Shown here: one piece after another, positions 44,159 through 55,880 of the stretch
How the letters are laid out: the number at the start of each line of letters is the position of its first letter
How positions within the stretch are numbered: position 1 is the stretch's first letter
Source of the DNA: Artemia franciscana
Taxonomy: Eukaryota; Arthropoda; Branchiopoda; Anostraca; Artemiidae
Direction of reading: 5' to 3'
Assembly (NCBI RefSeq): GCF_032884065.1
Contig: NC_088883.1
Coordinates: 21,529,393-21,593,392, forward strand
DNA: 64,000 nt
Translations under genes and position numbers: made by a program
The notes under the pieces: generated by a model
The model's input: the letters and a program-made list of their open reading frames with translations, nothing else
Database searches by the model: none
What the model was told of the DNA's origin: nothing

Positions 44159-44720
44159 TTGATTTTTTTATTTTGTTTTTGAACTTGGAATTGTTTCGCA
44201 CTGGGAATTTCTTTGGAACTTCGAATTTCTATTTCAATTTGAATTTTCTATAGAACTTCGAATTTTTTGAACTTAGAATTTTTTTAGCATAGAAGTTTTT
44301 TGGAACTTAGATATTTTTGAAACCCAGTTTGCTGACCTAAGGAATTTTTTTAACTTAGATTGGCGCAAGTTATTATCATTAAACGAAGTGAACTCAATAG
44401 GTTTTCAAGATGCTTGGTGTTTTGATTGTGAATATATTGGCGTAAGGAAGTCTTCGTGTGGTGTAATTCTTGAGTGTGCGTTTTTATTACTCAGTATGGA
44501 CTTCGCTGAATTGTAATGCTATCACTGGCATGTGTATTATAATATACATGTCTACAATACAGACTTATAGAGTAGTTTTTTAAGATGATTGAATCATAAA
44601 GGGATTTACAATCGGATGATCTCCTCCCAATTCTATGAAGGTGAAAAGGAACTGAATACTATTCAAGATGAAGAAAAATAAATAGGTTTGTATTGAGTTG
44701 AAGCGTTGTTTACTTAGGAA

Positions 44721-44972
44721 AATGTGCCTACGGATAAGTTTTTAATTGGAAAGTGCCAGCCAAATATACGGCATATCAGTTTGGAACACTTTGAGTATCC
44801 CAAATTTCTGTATTGGATACAAAACCCTGAGGACAAGATACGATTCTGTAGTTTATGGATTCCAAGAGACATTCCGTCTCGGGATATGGGCAGAAGACAT
44901 TCTAAGAGGAAGAACGAAACTTATAGTATAAATTGGGACCGCCCTAAGTGGCTGATGAATGGTGATAAGTAA
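44721..44972 (+). CDS. Candidate terminal exon
   Basis: After TTGTTTACTTAG, an open frame runs from the first base: ENVPTDKFLIGKCQPNIRHI, SLEHFEYPKFLYWIQNPEDK, then IRFCSLWIPRDIPSRDMGRR and a WDRPKWLMNGDK end with TAA at 44970. A polyadenylation-type AATAAA follows near 45008. It needs an upstream exon ending in phase 0, and the exon at 42936 does not, so it is not simply the next exon of that gene. An overlapping frame (44746-44931) is also open. The acceptor sequence GTTGTTTACTTAGG also occurs by a repeat at 38749, a warning. Family unknown. Confidence 0.35.
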   Translation, partial: NVPTDKFLIGKCQPNIRHISLEHFEYPKFLYWIQNPEDKIRFCSLWIPRDIPSRDMGRRHSKRKNETYSINWDRPKWLMNGDK

Positions 44973-45005
44973 CAAATGTTTTATCTGTATATGTATTTTC
45001 CTATT

Positions 45006-45013
45006 AATAATAA
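45006..45013 (+). promoter_or_regulatory. Possible polyadenylation signal
   Basis: AATAAA within TAATAATAAACAAG, ~35 nt after the stop of the candidate terminal exon. Confidence 0.3.
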
Positions 45014-45180
45014 ACAAGTTTTAACTTATATTTTTTATCTTAGTTCTTTTGGTTGGGGGACTTCCTGTTTTTTTTTCCTTTTTAAAATCTTTTTTATGTC
45101 TTAAAATGACGTTACATGTACTTATAATAGAGTTCAGAATGATAATGTTGTGAATAAGGATGGTTGATTCATAGAAAAAT

Positions 45181-45411
45181 ATGAGTGCTTCTACTCTTTC
45201 GGAAATTGAATGTCCCAGTGGCAATGAAATGAAGCCAATTGTCATTGTCTATTGTCATAGCAGAGTCATAGCCAGAGTGCCTATTGTCACAGCAAAAATG
45301 CCAAGGGGAAATCGGATAGTCCTCGAATGGGATGATAATGCTCACAAGATTATGAATACCATTGAGGATAAAAGCAAGGAGATCACTAATTCCACAAAGG
45401 ACATTGAATAA
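45181..45411 (+). CDS. Small ORF, 76 codons
   Basis: MSASTLSEIECPSGNEMKPI, then VIVYCHSRVIARVPIVTAKM and a charged C-terminus ending STKDIE. The context AAAAATATG is acceptable for initiation. The composition is protein-like, but there is no recognised family and no promoter. An antisense ORF overlaps. It could be a fragment of a lost element. Confidence 0.25.
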   Translation: MSASTLSEIECPSGNEMKPIVIVYCHSRVIARVPIVTAKMPRGNRIVLEWDDNAHKIMNTIEDKSKEITNSTKDIE

Positions 45412-45419
45412 ATTCAATA

Positions 45420-46329
45420 GGATGTAAAACATCTGTGTACGTTAATAGTATCATTGATAGTTTACCATTAGATACCATCATTGAACAGAATAATAGCAAT
45501 GATTAAATGTGAGACGAGCTTGTAAGTGAAGCCATGTAAAAAATTTCATGCATGACCCCGATATGAAATAAGTCCCATCTCAAGATAAAATATGATAGAT
45601 TATTTTTTTTGGAACGGACTCAAATTATTCAATTTTTTTATATGATAATATTCTGCAAGCCTTTATTTAAAAGAAAAAAATACTTACTTGCATTACTCCG
45701 TTATGATTTCAATTATTTTTCGATACAATTTTTGTATCGAAACAATTTTTTATTTTACAATGTCTCGAAATAACTATATATTTATGAACTGAATAGGCTA
45801 CTGTTCAAGATGAAGAAAAATAACTTTTTTCAAAAGTTTAAATTTTTAACGAATGAATTTTCATTTTGGGGGTTTATTTCTTTTTTTCCTTTTCTAAAAG
45901 ATTTCGCTTATTTTAAATTACTTTTGTTATGCTGTTATGATTTTCCATTTTCGTAGTAAATATTTCACTTATTTTCAATTTTTGTAGAGGAAATTTACAG
46001 ATTTTTACATTTTGTCACAATACTTTTCAATATTTTGTCTGCAAAAGCAAAATTTAAAATTCTTAAAGTGAAATCACAAATTTAAAGTTTTGTCTAGCAA
46101 AATCATGTATTTTCTGTTCATTTCGTATTGTTTTTATTTTCAATTTTTACCATTTACCATTTTTTATTACTTTCAACTTTTGTTGAAAGAAATTTAAATT
46201 AAAATTTAAGTATTTTTGCCAAAAAAACACAATTTTCTTAGCTTTTGTCCAGCATGTGAGGCAACCTATTTTTAATTACTGGATTATTGAAAAGAAAATG
46301 AAAGTTTGAAAACTTTAAAGTCAGAACTG
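45420..46329. other. AT-rich spacer
   Basis: Low-complexity AAATTT-type sequence. No supported feature. Confidence 0.5.
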
Positions 46330-46900
46330 GGAAATAAAATTTGGGTCAAAAGAAAGTATAAAGTGAATATAAGGCTACTAGATTGTAGCAGGAGTGTGTA
46401 TAGATTTCCCGGGCATGTTGTTAGGATACCCTTTCATTAATATTTAATTAAAAATCAAACTCAAAAGAAAGATTAAATTAGTCTGGAAAGAAACTAAAAA
46501 TTAACTAGGCGATGATTAGGTTTTAGCAGGGGTGTTCGCTGATCTATCGCGCGTGTTGTTAGGACCATTTTAATTAGTATGTGTTTAAAAATTAGAATTG
46601 AAAGAAAGAGAAAATTAGGTTCGAAGGAAAATATAAAATTTAACAAAGATGGTTCGACTGTAGCAGGGGTATGTGTGGATGTATCATTCTTGATTCAAGG
46701 AGGCATTTTCGCTAGTACCTACATAAAAACTGAACATAAAAGAAAGATGAGAAAACGAGTTGAAACAGAAAATAAAATTTATGAGAGGTAATTAGAGTGT
46801 AGGATGGGTGTACGCAGTTCACTACAATTTGAATAAAACTAGATTTGAAAGAAAGATAAAATCAGTCTCGATACAAAAGTCAGATATTATATGAATCAAA
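46330..46900 (+). repeat. Degenerate ~137-bp tandem repeat, four units
   Basis: Landmark TAGCAGGRGTRTG at 46388, 46527, 46663 and 46801 (spacing 139, 136, 138). Each is followed ~70-90 nt later by GAAAGAAAGAT-type sequence. The 46579-46791 ORF is inside a repeat unit. Confidence 0.65.
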
Positions 46901-47655
46901 CAAATATTTCCATGGAGGACGATAAGGGTTGCAGTTTGGAGAGGAAATCATTAGTAAAGTCCTTATATTTATATTATTGAAGCGCAAAATAGGGTTTCTT
47001 CTATTCTGGGAGGGGGAGGTGACACTTGCAACCGTATGAGCTTCTAATACGCTAATACTTAATTCTCTTAATTAGTTCAAACATATATTGCCTTCCATCG
47101 GGAAGATTTTCTGCTTGGAAGGGGAGGGGGGTCCAATGGGTGAACTTTCAAACAACTATAAATTGAAAGCTCTAGCGTAGTTTTAAGGTTCGAAAGTAAA
47201 TGGAGGCCAGTCACCACCTTACGTACACTTTTTTGCTACACAGCCCCCCTTTAGACCCCAAGACGTAACCAAAACTTGGACACTTATTTTGTAATGATGG
47301 TCAAGGGATCTACCAACAGCCCTGTAAATTCTATGAATTACTAATTGCTTAGACACGTTTTGTAGTAAAAATTGTGGAATATTTGGCATTGGATGCTTAA
47401 TTGGCTCAAGACCTTCAGGGATCGTTCTCTAGAGTAGTGGCATCACAAATGTTTCTGGGAGATGTGGTAAACAGTACTTATTCCAATATGCTCTGAAATA
47501 ACTGAGTTTGTATCATTTTGTTGTAGAAAAAATTATTTTATATAGCTGTGGTTGGAGGTGACCCTCTTTTTACTTATTCCTTCTAATGCTATTAATTGAA
47601 GAACTTTTTTCATTATATTCTATTGGATTGTAATTGTACTTGTGAAGACTGCTTC
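46901..47655. other. Spacer with one core-module remnant
   Basis: 47155-47290 matches the shared core (ATTGAAAGCTCTAG... AAAGTAAATGGAGGCCAGTC). The rest shows nothing. Confidence 0.45.
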
Positions 47656-47659
47656 CATG

Positions 47660-48985
47660 ACACTACTACTACTACAACTACTAACAACTCATCACAGCAC
47701 CAAGTCACCTGAGGCCAATACAGCTACGAACGCTCTTCCTCCATTCTAATCTATTCAAGGCCTGCATCTTTAAACCCTCCCCGGAAATTCTCATTTTCCT
47801 TAAATATTTCTTTATGACAACCTCCCACCTCAAGCACCGACGACTTGTTTTCCACTTAGCCCCTGACGGTTGGCCGAAAATGGCAGTCCTCGGTAATACG
47901 TCATCCTTTATCCGTAGAACGTACCCAAGCCATCCCAACCTTTCTCTCATTATAGCCCTAGAAAGTGAGATTGAACCGCACTTTTTGAACCACACTTTTC
48001 GTACCGTTTGAAATACAAACATTCAGCAGGTTACCTAGAACAATCCATTGGCAATTTCTCTGGAAGACATCTAGCAAACCATCATCTGCTATTCGGTTCA
48101 CCAGTGATTCAGAACCATATTTGACCACTGTCATCACTGTAGCTTCCAATTTTCAAATCTTGGTTTGCAGACTTGTCTTCCTATTCTTCCAAACTTTTTT
48201 CAACTGTTAAAATCGTCCTAAGATTTGGCTATTCTCATCCTAACAACTTCATTGCTCCCACCGTCTTTACTAACAATTCTACCAAGGTAAGTAAAACTGT
48301 CCACCTTATCAACCTTTTCGTTGCCCAACGTCACCTTTTCATCTTTACTTATTCCTAGTGTAAGTGACTTAGCCTTCTTGACGTTGATTTTCAAACCTAT
48401 ACTAGCACTTTGAACTCGCAAAACCTCTATAAGTTGATTCATTTTCCTCACACTTTCATCTAGGCTGCTCAAATAATCAGCCTAATCTAATTCCAGGGAC
48501 ATTTTTCTTTCCCATTTGATTTCATGTTCTCCCATTGCCTTTTCTGTGGTCCTTCAGACAAACTCCTTCAGAAAATTTTCCATATAAAGGGGGATACAAC
48601 ACAACCCTGCTTAACTCCTGATTTAGTACAAAACCAGCTGCTAACCTCATTTCAAACCTTAACTGCAGCAGTCTTAGTCTCTTAAATAGCACTAATCACT
48701 TTAATCCATTTGTATAGTATAGCATACAAGGATAATAGCTTCGCTAAAACTCTTTTATCAACAGATGCTTGCTCACAATGTTTAAAACTGAAGATCAAAG
48801 GTGTTTGATAACTCAGGCACTTCTCAATTATAAAGCTAAGAGTGAAAATTTGGTTGACCGATCCTCTACCCTTTCTAAAACGGAACTGTTCTTCTCTTAT
48901 CACTTTGCTTGCAGCATCGCTCAGTCTAATAAGTATCATATTACTAAGTAATTTTCCACCTAAAGACATGTCTCTTGACATGTCT
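47660..48985 (-). pseudogene. LINE reverse transcriptase relic (minus)
   Basis: Minus-strand reading, frames switching, gives the second half of a LINE ORF2. Fingers: GGKLLSNMILIRLSDAASKV and EEQFRFRKGRGSVNQIFTLS (~48960-48800). Palm: the GFVLNQELSRVVLYPPLYGK region (~48610). Then the catalytic box at ~48485, which reads LD*ADYLSSLDES, and IGLKINVKKAKSLTLGISKD with VDSFTYLGRIVSKDGG (~48370-48250). The tail is VVKYGSESLVN, RERLGWLGYVLRIKDDVLPR and LEWRKSVRSCIGLR (47715). The 3' end is a (TAG)n-like run at ~47665-47685. Truncated 5' near 48985. Same family as 50190-52580 and 55155-55880. Confidence 0.82.
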
Positions 48986-49089
48986 CTTGAAAAAGCTTAA
49001 AATAATTTTGATGGAAATATTTCTTAGATTGAGACTTAATCTTTGTTATTTTGACCCTCACCTCTGGATTAAAATAGCTGCATATCCTA

Positions 49090-49600
49090 CCTTGGGCCAA
49101 TTTGGTGAATGGAAGGGAAAAAGCCATTTTAAAAGGCTGCTACAATTTGGTATTCATCATGGTTGCAGCAAACGCCAAAGCCTAGTAAAGAAGGAGTTTA
49201 GCCCATAGTAACTAAAAATAGAAAATGCGCTTTGAAAAAACCTGCCAAGTGTCAAAGAATTGCCATTTCAAGTTGTTTCAGGCACGGTAAGCATTTCTTC
49301 GACAACTCTTAGCAGTAACAGTTTTTCTGAAAAGAGATTGATATAAATTTAGAAGCTGCCTGAAACCTCATGAACATTGTGTTAGTTCGAAAAGGAAACT
49401 ATACCATTGAAATTACCATAGCCAAAAGCTTCATTTAGGAAATCTACAGCCCCCCTCTTGAGCAACAAGGAAAATCTCATTGACTCAATGGAAGCATTTA
49501 TGCGTCTCCTTCTTGAAACTTTTTCCTCGCTGCTAGTGGGGCACTAACAAAAAATTAAACAGAAATATTTATGGGCTCGTTTGAAAGAAAATTAATGTGT
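49090..49600 (+). repeat. Diverged macrosatellite-1 monomer
   Basis: CATCATGGTTGCAGCAAACG (hairpin right arm lost), AGCCCATAGTAACTAAAAAT, GCGCTTTGAAAAAACCTGCC, then GAGCAACAAGGAAAATCTC and the core border. A solitary monomer far from the arrays. Confidence 0.7.
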
Positions 49601-49984
49601 GTAATGCTTTTTGCAAGTAAAAATGGAAAATTATGTGATAAAATGTATTTTTTAACAAAATACGTCATCATTTGCAAGATGATGCAATGCACGCGTCTTT
49701 TAACTAGATGTAATGGCTTGCGACGAATTAACATAGGACTTTTGCTATGATAGGAAGGCTAATCTCATTGGTCCATTGATTATCCTATTAACAATTGAAG
49801 ACTAGAGGGTGAACAAAACATACTTTGATTTACTTGAGTCCCGTTATTGAATGTACTATTATTTTCAAAAGGTATTTGATACTCGCTATAATATTTAACC
49901 AGAATGAAAATATTGAAAAAGTTTTGAAAATTTTGAAATTTTTCAATGAAAATTTTTCAATGAAAAATGAAAATTTTTAAAATT

Positions 49985-50155
49985 TTCAGAAAAATCTGAA
50001 AATTTTGATTGGATGTCCCTCGGCGAAATAGGTAAGTGAGACGAGGCTGCTAACCCTCCAATCAATTTTGACTCTTAAAAGGGCATAGAATTTTCAATTA
50101 AAAATCGATTGAGTTTGTTCCGAAGCTTCTTCGGCAACTCCTTCCATACGAAGTA
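49985..50155 (-). repeat. Core-module remnant
   Basis: AAAATTTTGATTGGATGTCC, CTCTTAAAAGGGCATAGAA and TTCAATTAAAAATCGATTGAG correspond to a minus-strand macrosatellite-2 monomer. Confidence 0.55.
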
Positions 50156-50189
50156 CCTTTTAGAAAAGAAAAGAAAAGAAAAAAATTAA

Positions 50190-52580
50190 TAATGCACTGT
50201 GCCCGGTTTGCTCTTTACTTAGGCGGTGCTCTGATACTACGTAGGCCTTTGATATACTCCTTAAGACAGAGTCCATCAAAAGGATGGACACAAATACTGG
50301 GCTTGTCACCATACATACAACGCAACCTGGCTTGACACCTAATTCAATATAAATACAGCTACTAATGTCATTACCCACTCCGACCGCATCAACGTTATTA
50401 TCGTATATATCACAGAAAAATTAATATATTGATTTGGTATCAAGCTGTTCGTGGTAACGAAATGTTCAAACTGTTCGTTACTGTTCAAACTTGAAACGAC
50501 TCGGCTCAGACGTAACCGAAACGCTAAAAATTGAAATTTCGATCTACATAGATATATAAAAGGAATCGACTTTTTATGTCAATTCCAAATATATAAGATT
50601 TAGAAAGTTTTGTTTGTCCCATCTAAAGTTATGAACCTGAGAATATTTGCCTGATTTTCTAAAAAGGGGCAAACACCCCAAAAAAGTCAAAGAATCCTTT
50701 TGAAAGTCGCGCCACCAGATTCAGCGTATTGGAGATTCCCACTGTATAGTTTTCAAGCTCTCATGCGCCAAAGTAGGGAATTTGGTATGTTTTACCAGAA
50801 CAAAGATTATTGATATATTTTTCTTGTATTTTGTTGTTTGTTTTTTCCAGTGGTGATCAAACCAACAGTCCTTGAATATCAGAAGAATGCTGATTCTATG
50901 CAAAATTAAAAGATCTGTCGCCAATTTTAAGCGACGAAAAAGATGGAAGGGCAACTAGCCCCCTTCCCACGTGCATTTTTTCTCCAAAGTAATCAGATCA
51001 AAATTTTGAGGTTGCAATTTTGTTCAGCATAATGGAGAAGTCCGATAACTATGCGTTTGGGAATAATGTGACCCTCCCCCGCAAGTCCTTGGGGAAAGGC
51101 CTGTAAGCTGTGAAATTTGCCCATAGTATTATTTGCATAGTATATGTTATTGGGAAGTACAAAGGCACTTCTCACGGAGGAGACTTTTCGCTTTGGGGGG
51201 GGGGGGATTTCAACCAAGTAAACTTTTGATGGAAATTTTAAACTTTAGAATTTCTCAGAATTCGTATACGAAACTCTTTTCATGTGTCTTATTTTCTCTT
51301 CGCCGGCTCAATTTCACATGTGGCGATTTTTCAGCGTAATATTCAAGGGAAATTCCCATTGCGGTTGGAACTGTCCGGAGGGATTTTTCATGAGGGAGGG
51401 GGCTGAAGAAAATCTTTGATAGGTGTTTTCATAGAGGATGGAAATGTTCCAGGAGATTTTAACACAGATATTGCGTTGAAAGAACTCTCCATGGAGCTTT
51501 TCTTGTCGAGGGAACTGAAGTTTGAATAGAGGAGGAACTGGAACTACTTGTATTATTTGAAACATGGTCAGAAATTAAATAGAAAACAGATTTTTATAAC
51601 TGAAAGTAAGGTTTTCAGAGTTCAGATTTTCAGAGTTTTTTTTCAAAAATAAATATAAATTGAAATCACAATAGTCTTATTCCCTCTTGAAAGGCTCTAA
51701 GGCCAAGAAACAGTATTAAAACTGAAAACAAACAGAAATTGTTCTTTTTATGAATATTTAAAGCGTTGCTTCGTCCTAACTACCTTGCTCCTTATGCTAA
51801 AGTTTGATTTCATGTCCTAATTCTCTAAGAACGACTCCTGGAACGCAAGGGCTGTTTAATTAAAATCAGACGATTTTTTAAATGGATAACAAACTTCAGC
51901 GCGTAGAGTGAGTTACTTAGGAGGGAGCAGCCCCCTTATAAACGGAATAATTTCTGTTTGTTTTAAGTTTAAATGTCGCTCTTTACTTTCAACTCGTTTT
52001 TTCTTTAATACCATACAAGAATAAAGCTCATCTATCAGCTAAACTAAACGCTTGCTTTTAATCTATAAAACTGAGGACTAAGGGGTCTGATGACTCAGGC
52101 ACATCTCTAACTCTACATAATCTCTAAGTCTAAAAAGTATCGTCTTGCTAAGTAGTTTGCTTCCGACAGAAACTAAGCTAATGCCTCTATAATTACCAAT
52201 GTCGCTCTTAGCACCCTTTTTATAGAGGGGTCTAGTTGAAGTTTTCCTAAAATCGCTAGCTACTTCCTTTTTACAAGAATTATATTCGTAATCTTCAGCA
52301 ATTTATATCTAACTTAGCAACCATCATATCTAAAAACTCCTTTCCTGTAATTTCAACTAATTGTGCATATTTTTTTTTAGTCGTTTTAGTGCTGTCATTA
52401 ATTAGTCCTCGCAAAATAAGATATGTTTTCGCTTCCAAAGCGTCTTTAAAAATTTCTTTCTTGATATCTTTTCATGTAATTTTATCACAATTTAACAGAT
52501 TTTAAAATGTTTTGCCCTTCTCTCTTAAACTTTTCACGTATCAATTATTGTGGCCCCGCTACTATCTTTATCTAGAACAA
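50190..52580 (-). pseudogene. LINE relic split by a hairpin element (minus)
   Basis: Right part (~52580-52013): SDFRKTSTRPLYKKGAKSDI, GNYRGISLVSVGSKLLSKTI, LFRLRD, then degenerate ELYSCMVLK. Left part (~50445-50190): LDTKSIY, FFCDIYDNNVDAVGVGND, ISSCIYIELGVKPGC and ILLMDSVLRSISKA. The two parts are adjacent in related LINE proteins (compare SLYAILYKWIKVISAI at ~48700), and 50446-52012 between them is a hairpin element. No YADD box is seen left of 50190, so the relic is also truncated. Confidence 0.75.
50446..52012 (+). mobile_element. Hairpin element, copy 3, inserted in a LINE
   Basis: Starts CTGTTCGTGGTAACGAAATG (hairpin decayed on the right arm), ACTCGGCTCAGACGTAACCG, ATGAACCTGAGAATATTTGC, core at ~50930-51080, GAACGACTCC-type middle. 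It ends TGTCGCTCTTTACTTTCAAC plus a T run. ~1.57 kb, diverged from copy 2 but colinear. Its edges coincide with the LINE break, giving the best estimate of the element's ends. Confidence 0.72.
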
Positions 52581-52799
52581 GTCCGGATTGACTGTTCCTT
52601 CTCAATTTTTTACCATGTCATTGCAATATTTTACTATTAGCCCGTTCTGCTGCATCTTCCAGATCTTTAGTAATTCTATCCACAGCCTTAACTTCAAACC
52701 TCCTTCGTTCATATTTCTTACATTCCACTCATTTTCATACGATCTATCACTGAAATATCTCTCGTACAAGCCCCTCCTTCTCTCCACTAAACTGAAAGC

Positions 52800-53089
52800 A
52801 TATTCAAATAAAAATGCACTGTGCAATGCATGTATTTTATTCTATTGAAATTTTCAATTCAAAACTATTCTCCAACTTAAAACTTATTTATTTGAAACGA
52901 GAAAAGGCCAAAACAAATACTAACTCAACTCAAAAATTTGAAAAACCTTAAAACAACCTTAAAGGTCGTGACTGATTGGAAGCTTCTTGAACATTTGAAG
53001 CATCAGAAGATGCAGTTTTTCGTTCTGGACTCTGTAGGGGTTGCTGATTTGAAAGAGGTCTGTCTGAAAAGTCTTTTCTTTGGTGTACT
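52800..53089 (-). CDS. Candidate terminal exon (minus)
   Basis: On the minus strand, an acceptor TTTTATTTTCAG (53101-53090) precedes an open stretch from 53089 to the stop TAA at 52948-52950. After one leftover base it reads VHQRKDFSDRPLSNQQPLQS, PERKTASSDASNVQEASNQS, RPLRLF. It is hydrophilic, Ser/Gln-rich and likely disordered. An AATAAA lies ~110 nt downstream (near 52835), included in the span as 3'UTR. Upstream exons are not identified. Low-complexity exons can arise by chance, so moderate trust only. Confidence 0.35.
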
Positions 53090-53094
53090 CTGAA

Positions 53095-55150
53095 AATAAA
53101 ACATAATTAGTCATAATTTATAATTTGAACTTTAGGCTTAGATTCACCATTAAAATTTAAAATTTCAGTTTTAAGGTTTTCCCTACAGACAGCCTTGCTT
53201 AACCATACGATTTTTTAAAACATCTGTCATATTTTTTATAGTGACTGGATGTAATTCCCAAATTACAATATTGAGAAAGCTACTGTTTGAGAGATACCAT
53301 GAATAAAGAGAAAATTGCAGCAAACGAAAAGGAACTTTTATATCTTTTCTTATTGATCTTAATATCGCGACCAGGGTTGCTACCGTTGGTAATTTATCCC
53401 CAAAGCTGGTGAGTTTTCACTCCCTTAGTGATTTTCTTTGTTGACTTTTGGCGAAATGTTGCTGATTTTTGGTGATTTTTCTAGTTAAATGATAGTAATT
53501 TTGTATTGTTCTCGTGGCAGCCTTGATTACGACAGTGCCCATTCAAGGTTTTGATGGCTATTGGTTAAGACGGGCACGGAGGTCTGGTATCTTTTCCATG
53601 TACCATCTCCTAATAAAAAGGCTAGTTAATGTAAGAAAAGACATAATCTTTTCCAATCACCTTGTATATGAATAAAGGCTAAGAACTACCTATTGTCTAT
53701 AATTTTGAAATTTCTTCTCAAGGTGGCAGAATCACGATGACTCTTAGTACGTTGAATAACACAGCTTAAAGCATTACTTATTTAGTAAAAAGAGTCTAAA
53801 GGATTCAATGATCTTTAGAAAAATATTACTACCAATGATGAATTAGATGAATATGTGAGAGTTCAAAACTACTAACAGTTACTTAGAGACTTGCATTTCT
53901 TAAGCTTTAAGATCACTTGATCAGTGGAAGTTGACGACACTATAAATGTACAAAAATGAAACGCTATAAATATAGGATTTTAAAGAGTTTTTGTATTTCT
54001 AACAAATAAAATTTGCATTTTAATCCTAAAAGTTAGTTAAAGTCTGCCATTTTCACCAAAAATCCAATTTCCACCAGAGTTTACACCCGTAGGCTTTGAG
54101 GCGTCGCAAAATCTGTACTTTTGGATAATAATTGGGCAAATCTTGATTAAGTTACCCAAGGTATTCTCCACTCAAATGATGACCATGTTTATTGTAAAAT
54201 TGTACTCAATTTTAGTTAATTAAAGGTTAAAAGTTAAAAAGGTTAATGAGAATTGTCTGGTTTAAAACTCAGAATTAAAGGCCACACAACAGATTATTTT
54301 GTTTTAAGTAATCTCAAATTAGAAAGCTCCCAATCGCAGCTAAAAACTTTCCTACCAAAAATTCCTTTGTGTTTCTAGCTTTATATCGAACCCACATTGT
54401 AGCGTTATAATGAAAGAAGGACTAGTATGGTCAGATAACGTTTACAGATGACGGATAAAAAGGTCCCATAATAAGTTGCCTTTTATGATAATAAGGTACC
54501 CTTTTTAGGCTTCACTGTGGATGCAAACAAAGGGCATAAAAGAGTATGGCAACTTCATAGGTAGAGGTAAAGTATAAAACTTTGAACAAACTGGGTGGAA
54601 GATCAGCATATTGCAGCTGTAAGGGTGATACGGCTTATTGTTAAATAAAACTATGGTTTGGTCTCATAAAGGAAAAGAATAACTGTTGGAAATTCCAAAT
54701 ATGCAAGATTAACCCTAAAAATGTAGGAACAGTCACTCTGAACCTATAGTTATTTATACTGAAATTTAATTTTAGATTTATGGAAAACAATATATTAGAA
54801 AATATACCCGTTAAAATTTTATAACGAAAAAGTCCTAATGTTTCTAATACCTCAAATAATGCAAAATTTATAATTTCTTCATAAATCGTATCAGCATTCG
54901 AATTTAAATACTTCAATATTACCAACCAAAAAGAAGACAATAATTTTTGATAACTTACAGGAAGAATATCCGTCAATTATAGCCTGAGAGTACTACTTGT
55001 GCTGAACTATTTCATTTAATTCACCAATTATTTTTGGCACTTTAATATGCCCTCAATGAAATTTGACAAAGTTTATCTACCGAAAAAGATTGCCGTTTTT
55101 CACCACATTATACCACCTATATAGTAGAAATGATTTCAACAGGCTTTTAC
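53095..55150. other. AT-rich region, one weak minus ORF
   Basis: The open stretch 54641-54976 (-) reads YQKLLSSFWLVILKYLNSNA, DTIYEEIINFALFEVLETLG and then low-complexity sequence. It could be an exon upstream of 53089, but splice sites are ambiguous. Nothing else is supported. Confidence 0.25.
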
Positions 55151-55154
55151 GTTC

Positions 55155-55880
55155 GTGTGCATGGCTAATTACTACTACTACTGCTAACAACTCATCGCAG
55201 CACCAAGACACCAGAGGCCAACACAGCTACGCACGCTTTCCTTCCATCCCAATGTATTCAAAGCCTCCCTTTTTACACCCTTCCAGTATATTCCCACTCC
55301 CTTTAAATCTTTCTTTATGGCGTCCTCCCACATCAAGTGAAGAAGATGTGCTTTCTGTTTAACACTAGACATTTGGTCGAAAAGAACAACTTTTGGAAAT
55401 CGGTCGTCCTTCATCCACACAACCATTTCAGCCATCTCATCCTCTCTTTCATTATAGCCCTAGAGAACGGGATTGGGCCACATTTTTTGTACAGCCTACT
55501 GTTCGAAATACGGTCTGTCAGCTGGTTACCCAGAACGATCCGTAGACAATTTGTCTGGAAAACATCTAGCAATTCTTCATCCACTTTTTGGAGCACCCAC
55601 GCCTCAGAGCCATATTTAACCACTGGCATCATTGTAGCTTCTAATATTCTAATCCTGGTTTACAGACTTATCTTCCTATTCTTCCAAACTTTTTTTTAGC
55701 TGGGAAAAAACACCCTGAGCCATGGGTATTCTACTTTTAACATCTTAACTCCTCCCCACGTATTTACTAACAATACTATCAAGACAAGTGAAGCTGCCCA
55801 TCTGATCAATCTTTTCATTACCCAACGTCACCTTTTCATCTTAACTTATTCTTAGTCTTAGTGACTTAGTCTTAGTCTTC
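55155..55880 (-). pseudogene. LINE C-terminal relic (minus)
   Basis: Reads MPVVKYGSEAWVLQKVDEEL, LDVFQTNCLRIVLGNQLTDR, ISNSRLYKKCGPIPFSRAIM, KERMRWL, then DRFPKVVLFDQ and LNTLGWKESVRSCVGLWCLG. Same C-terminal domain as 47715-48150. It ends at the (TAG)n-like tail at ~55168-55185. The right end enters the 835-bp duplicated segment. Confidence 0.8.

Noticed and set aside
44746-44931. Overlapping 61-codon ORF
   Set aside because: It starts at TTG, and a stop lies just upstream in that frame after the acceptor. The other frame is open from the acceptor to a stop with a polyadenylation signal.
47814-48358. Plus-strand ORFs in 47.8-48.4 kb
   Set aside because: Antisense shadows of the minus-strand LINE C-terminal domain.
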